Assembly: GCA_031289145.1 (NCBI GenBank)
Contig: JAITQA010000118.1
Location: 1 to 64,000 of the forward strand
Direction of reading: 5' to 3'
From: Dysgonamonadaceae bacterium
GTDB taxonomy: Bacteria; Bacteroidota; Bacteroidia; Bacteroidales; Azobacteroidaceae
Length of the DNA stretch: 64,000 nucleotides
Shown here: positions 62,336-64,000 of the stretch, piece after piece
Position numbering within the stretch: position 1 is the first letter of the stretch
How the letters are laid out: each line of letters starts with the position of its first letter
The notes under the pieces: model-generated
The model's input: the letters and a program-made list of their open reading frames with translations, nothing else
Databases searched by the model: none
Told to the model about the DNA's origin: nothing
Made by a program: the position numbers and the translations under genes

Positions 62336-63745
62336 ATGAAAAGTATGAAAATAATAATATTTGCCGCGTTTGCTTCTTTTGCGTTATTATTTACTTCGTG
62401 CGAAGATTTTTTGAATCGCACGCCCATTTCTAATGCAAATGAAGATGATTTCTATAAATCGGAAACAGATATTCAACTGGCAGTAGTTGCTGTTTATGCT
62501 ACATTGCACGATTTATATGGCCCACAAAGTCTGATGTCATACTACGGGGAATTAATGTCCGACAATGCTTATTCGGAAAACGAAGTAAGCCCTAATGATA
62601 TAAAACAATTTCAAAACGGCGCTGTGCGTGCTGATAATAATAAGTTAGAAGAGTATTGGAATACCTATTATTCTTCCATCTACAAGATAAATAACGTTCT
62701 TTCTAAACTCAATGGAAATATGTCTATTGCAACTACTTACGAGGCAGAACTCAAGTTTTTGCGAGCGCTTTATTATTTCAACATGCTTCAGGCATGGAAC
62801 CGGATAGCGTTGGTAGTGGAGCCTCTTTCACTGACCCAAGCATACAGTACATCGCTTTCCACTCCGGAAGAAACTTATTCCCTGATTATTAGTGACCTCG
62901 ACTTTGCTGTGGCCAATTTGCCCACTCAACCGAGGCAAATAGGAACTCCAACGAATGGCTCTGCTAATACTTTGTTGGGAAAAGTTTACCTGACACAGGG
63001 GAATAAATCTGCAGCCGCAACAGCGCTACAAAAGGTTTATGGAAAGTACAGTTTGGTAAATTATGCCGATTTGTGGGATTTGTCGAAGAAGAACGGGGCT
63101 GAGTCAATTTTTGAAATTCAATTTGCCGGAGGTGTAAACAATCCATACAGTAGATACTGGGCGATATTTACTCCATACGCAAACGGAGTTGTGACCCAAT
63201 GGGGATTGGGAGATAATTTGGTAAGCGATGATTTGTGGAATGACTACGAGTCGGCTGATGCACGTCGTGACCTATCTGTTTTCGACCATTTTACCAATGA
63301 TAAAGGATCAATAGATGATAAGCATTTTGCAAAGAAATGGGTAGATATGTCGGCTCCTTTGGATAATCAAACAGAAGCTTCAAATAACAATTTCATTGTT
63401 CTTCGTTATGCAGATGTATTGCTGATGTTGGCTGAAGCTACCGGAGATGCAAAATATCTGAATGAAGTCCGCAGCCGTCCGGGATTGACGCTTCCTCTTT
63501 ATGGAACGTCCGGTTATCCTGCCGGATACAACACTTTTGCATTGGCTGTGGAACATGAAAGAAGAGTGGAGTTCGCTTTGGAATTTCATCGCTTCTTCGA
63601 CCTGAAACGTACCGGTCGGGCTATTGATGTGATGAAAAACAGTTGGAAACACATTTCCTTTGATGAAAACCATCTCAATTTGCCTATTCCACAGGCTGTG
63701 GTAGATCAAAATCCGAATATTATCAAACAAAATCCGGGGTATTGA
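62336..63745 (+). CDS. SusD/RagB-family lipoprotein (second pair)
   Basis: 469 residues. Lipoprotein signal with lipobox 'LLFTSCEDFLNRTPIS', SusD N-terminal helices ('ETDIQLAVVAVYATLHDLYG', 'ELKFLRALYYFNMLQAW'), and the C-terminal 'VEHERRVEFALEFHRFFDLKRTGRAIDVM' and 'NPNIIKQNPGY' that mark the family. It is shorter than the SusD at 46 kb. It should form the lid over the SusC encoded upstream and bind the same glycan. An ATG three codons downstream is an equally good start. Confidence 0.96.
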   Translation: MKSMKIIIFAAFASFALLFTSCEDFLNRTPISNANEDDFYKSETDIQLAVVAVYATLHDLYGPQSLMSYYGELMSDNAYSENEVSPNDIKQFQNGAVRADNNKLEEYWNTYYSSIYKINNVLSKLNGNMSIATTYEAELKFLRALYYFNMLQAWNRIALVVEPLSLTQAYSTSLSTPEETYSLIISDLDFAVANLPTQPRQIGTPTNGSANTLLGKVYLTQGNKSAAATALQKVYGKYSLVNYADLWDLSKKNGAESIFEIQFAGGVNNPYSRYWAIFTPYANGVVTQWGLGDNLVSDDLWNDYESADARRDLSVFDHFTNDKGSIDDKHFAKKWVDMSAPLDNQTEASNNNFIVLRYADVLLMLAEATGDAKYLNEVRSRPGLTLPLYGTSGYPAGYNTFALAVEHERRVEFALEFHRFFDLKRTGRAIDVMKNSWKHISFDENHLNLPIPQAVVDQNPNIIKQNPGY

Positions 63746-63774
63746 TACTGAACCCGCATGTAAATTATGTACGT

Positions 63775-64000
63775 ATGAAGCAAGTCTTATTGACATTCTT
63801 TTTGTTACTCACATGTTTATTAAAAGCACAGGTGTGGGAGGCCGATAACGGCGACGGAACCTACAAGAATCCCATTCTTTTTGCCGACTACTCCGACCCG
63901 GATGTCATTCGGGTCGGAGCGGATTATTGGCTGGTTGCTTCCAGTTTTACTTCCATGCCGGGTATTCCGCTTCTACATTCCAAAGATTTGGTTAATTGGC
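63775..64000 (+). CDS. GH43-family glycosidase, cut by the right edge
   Basis: The ATG at 63775 opens a frame to the window end, 75 codons. The signal peptide is 'MKQVLLTFFLLLTCLLKAQ'. It is followed by 'NPILFADYSDPDVIRVGADYWLVAS', the GH43 blade-1 motif with the catalytic-base Asp, and 'PGIPLLHSKDLVNW'. GH43 covers arabinofuranosidases, beta-xylosidases and related activities; the subfamily cannot be read from this fragment. It is 29 bases downstream of susD and probably in its operon. Confidence 0.9.
   Translation, partial: MKQVLLTFFLLLTCLLKAQVWEADNGDGTYKNPILFADYSDPDVIRVGADYWLVASSFTSMPGIPLLHSKDLVNW

Overview
The window reads as chromosomal DNA from a saccharolytic member of the Bacteroidales. 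The evidence is three SusC-type receptors, two SusD lipoproteins, a hybrid two-component sensor-regulator, promoters of the Bacteroidetes TTTG / TAnnTTTG type, and general absence of strong Shine-Dalgarno sequences. Two large lyases end in a type IX secretion (T9SS) sorting domain. This argues for a T9SS-bearing lineage (Dysgonomonadaceae, Paludibacteraceae or Porphyromonadaceae-like) rather than Bacteroides itself; that placement is inference.

Layout. (1) 1-2.5 kb: the 5' part of a susC gene running off the left edge. (2) 2.9-6.2 kb: an M13 peptidase lipoprotein followed by a DUF1015 protein. (3) 6.5-10.1 kb: a plus-strand group of a six-helix membrane protein, an overlapping winged-helix regulator, a small TonB-dependent receptor and a DUF2141 protein. 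(4) 10.1-18.8 kb: an AT-rich minus-strand cluster that looks like a bacteriocin-type secreted-peptide system. It has a small HTH regulator behind a long, partly self-complementary leader, a MacB-like permease, an HlyD-like adaptor, two peptide genes with double-glycine leaders that the ORF track misses, a hairpin attenuator, a membrane protein, a thioredoxin-like protein, an ABC permease/ATPase pair and a C39 peptidase-ABC exporter. (5) 19.2-21.7 kb: a GH109-type secreted oxidoreductase-fold glycosidase with a sugar kinase. (6) 21.8-22.8 kb: thiol peroxidase, a tiny lipoprotein-like ORF and a nuclease/transposase remnant.

(7) 22.8-52.0 kb: a large rhamnogalacturonan-I (RG-I) utilisation locus on the minus strand. 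GH105, SusC, SusD and a PL11 lyase come first, then a terminator. A second, larger PL11 follows with its own terminator. A separate operon then carries GH106 alpha-L-rhamnosidase, GH42 beta-galactosidase, a PL22-like propeller, L-rhamnose mutarotase and a 2110-residue GH2-GH28-GH28 fusion. (8) 52.3-56.6 kb: the divergent hybrid two-component regulator. (9) 56.5-59.1 kb: an AraC-type regulator divergent from rhamnulokinase. (10) 59.1-64 kb: a second SusC/SusD pair and the start of a GH43 enzyme cut by the right edge.

How it works together (inference from family knowledge). Surface PL11 lyases exported by the T9SS cut the RG-I backbone. SusC/SusD import the oligosaccharides. GH105, GH106, GH28, GH2 and GH42 enzymes trim unsaturated uronate, rhamnose, galacturonate and galactose in the periplasm. 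RhaM and RhaB feed rhamnose to catabolism. The sensor-regulator at 52.3 kb likely senses an RG-I fragment. The peptide cluster at 10-19 kb is the part most likely to hold an undescribed system.
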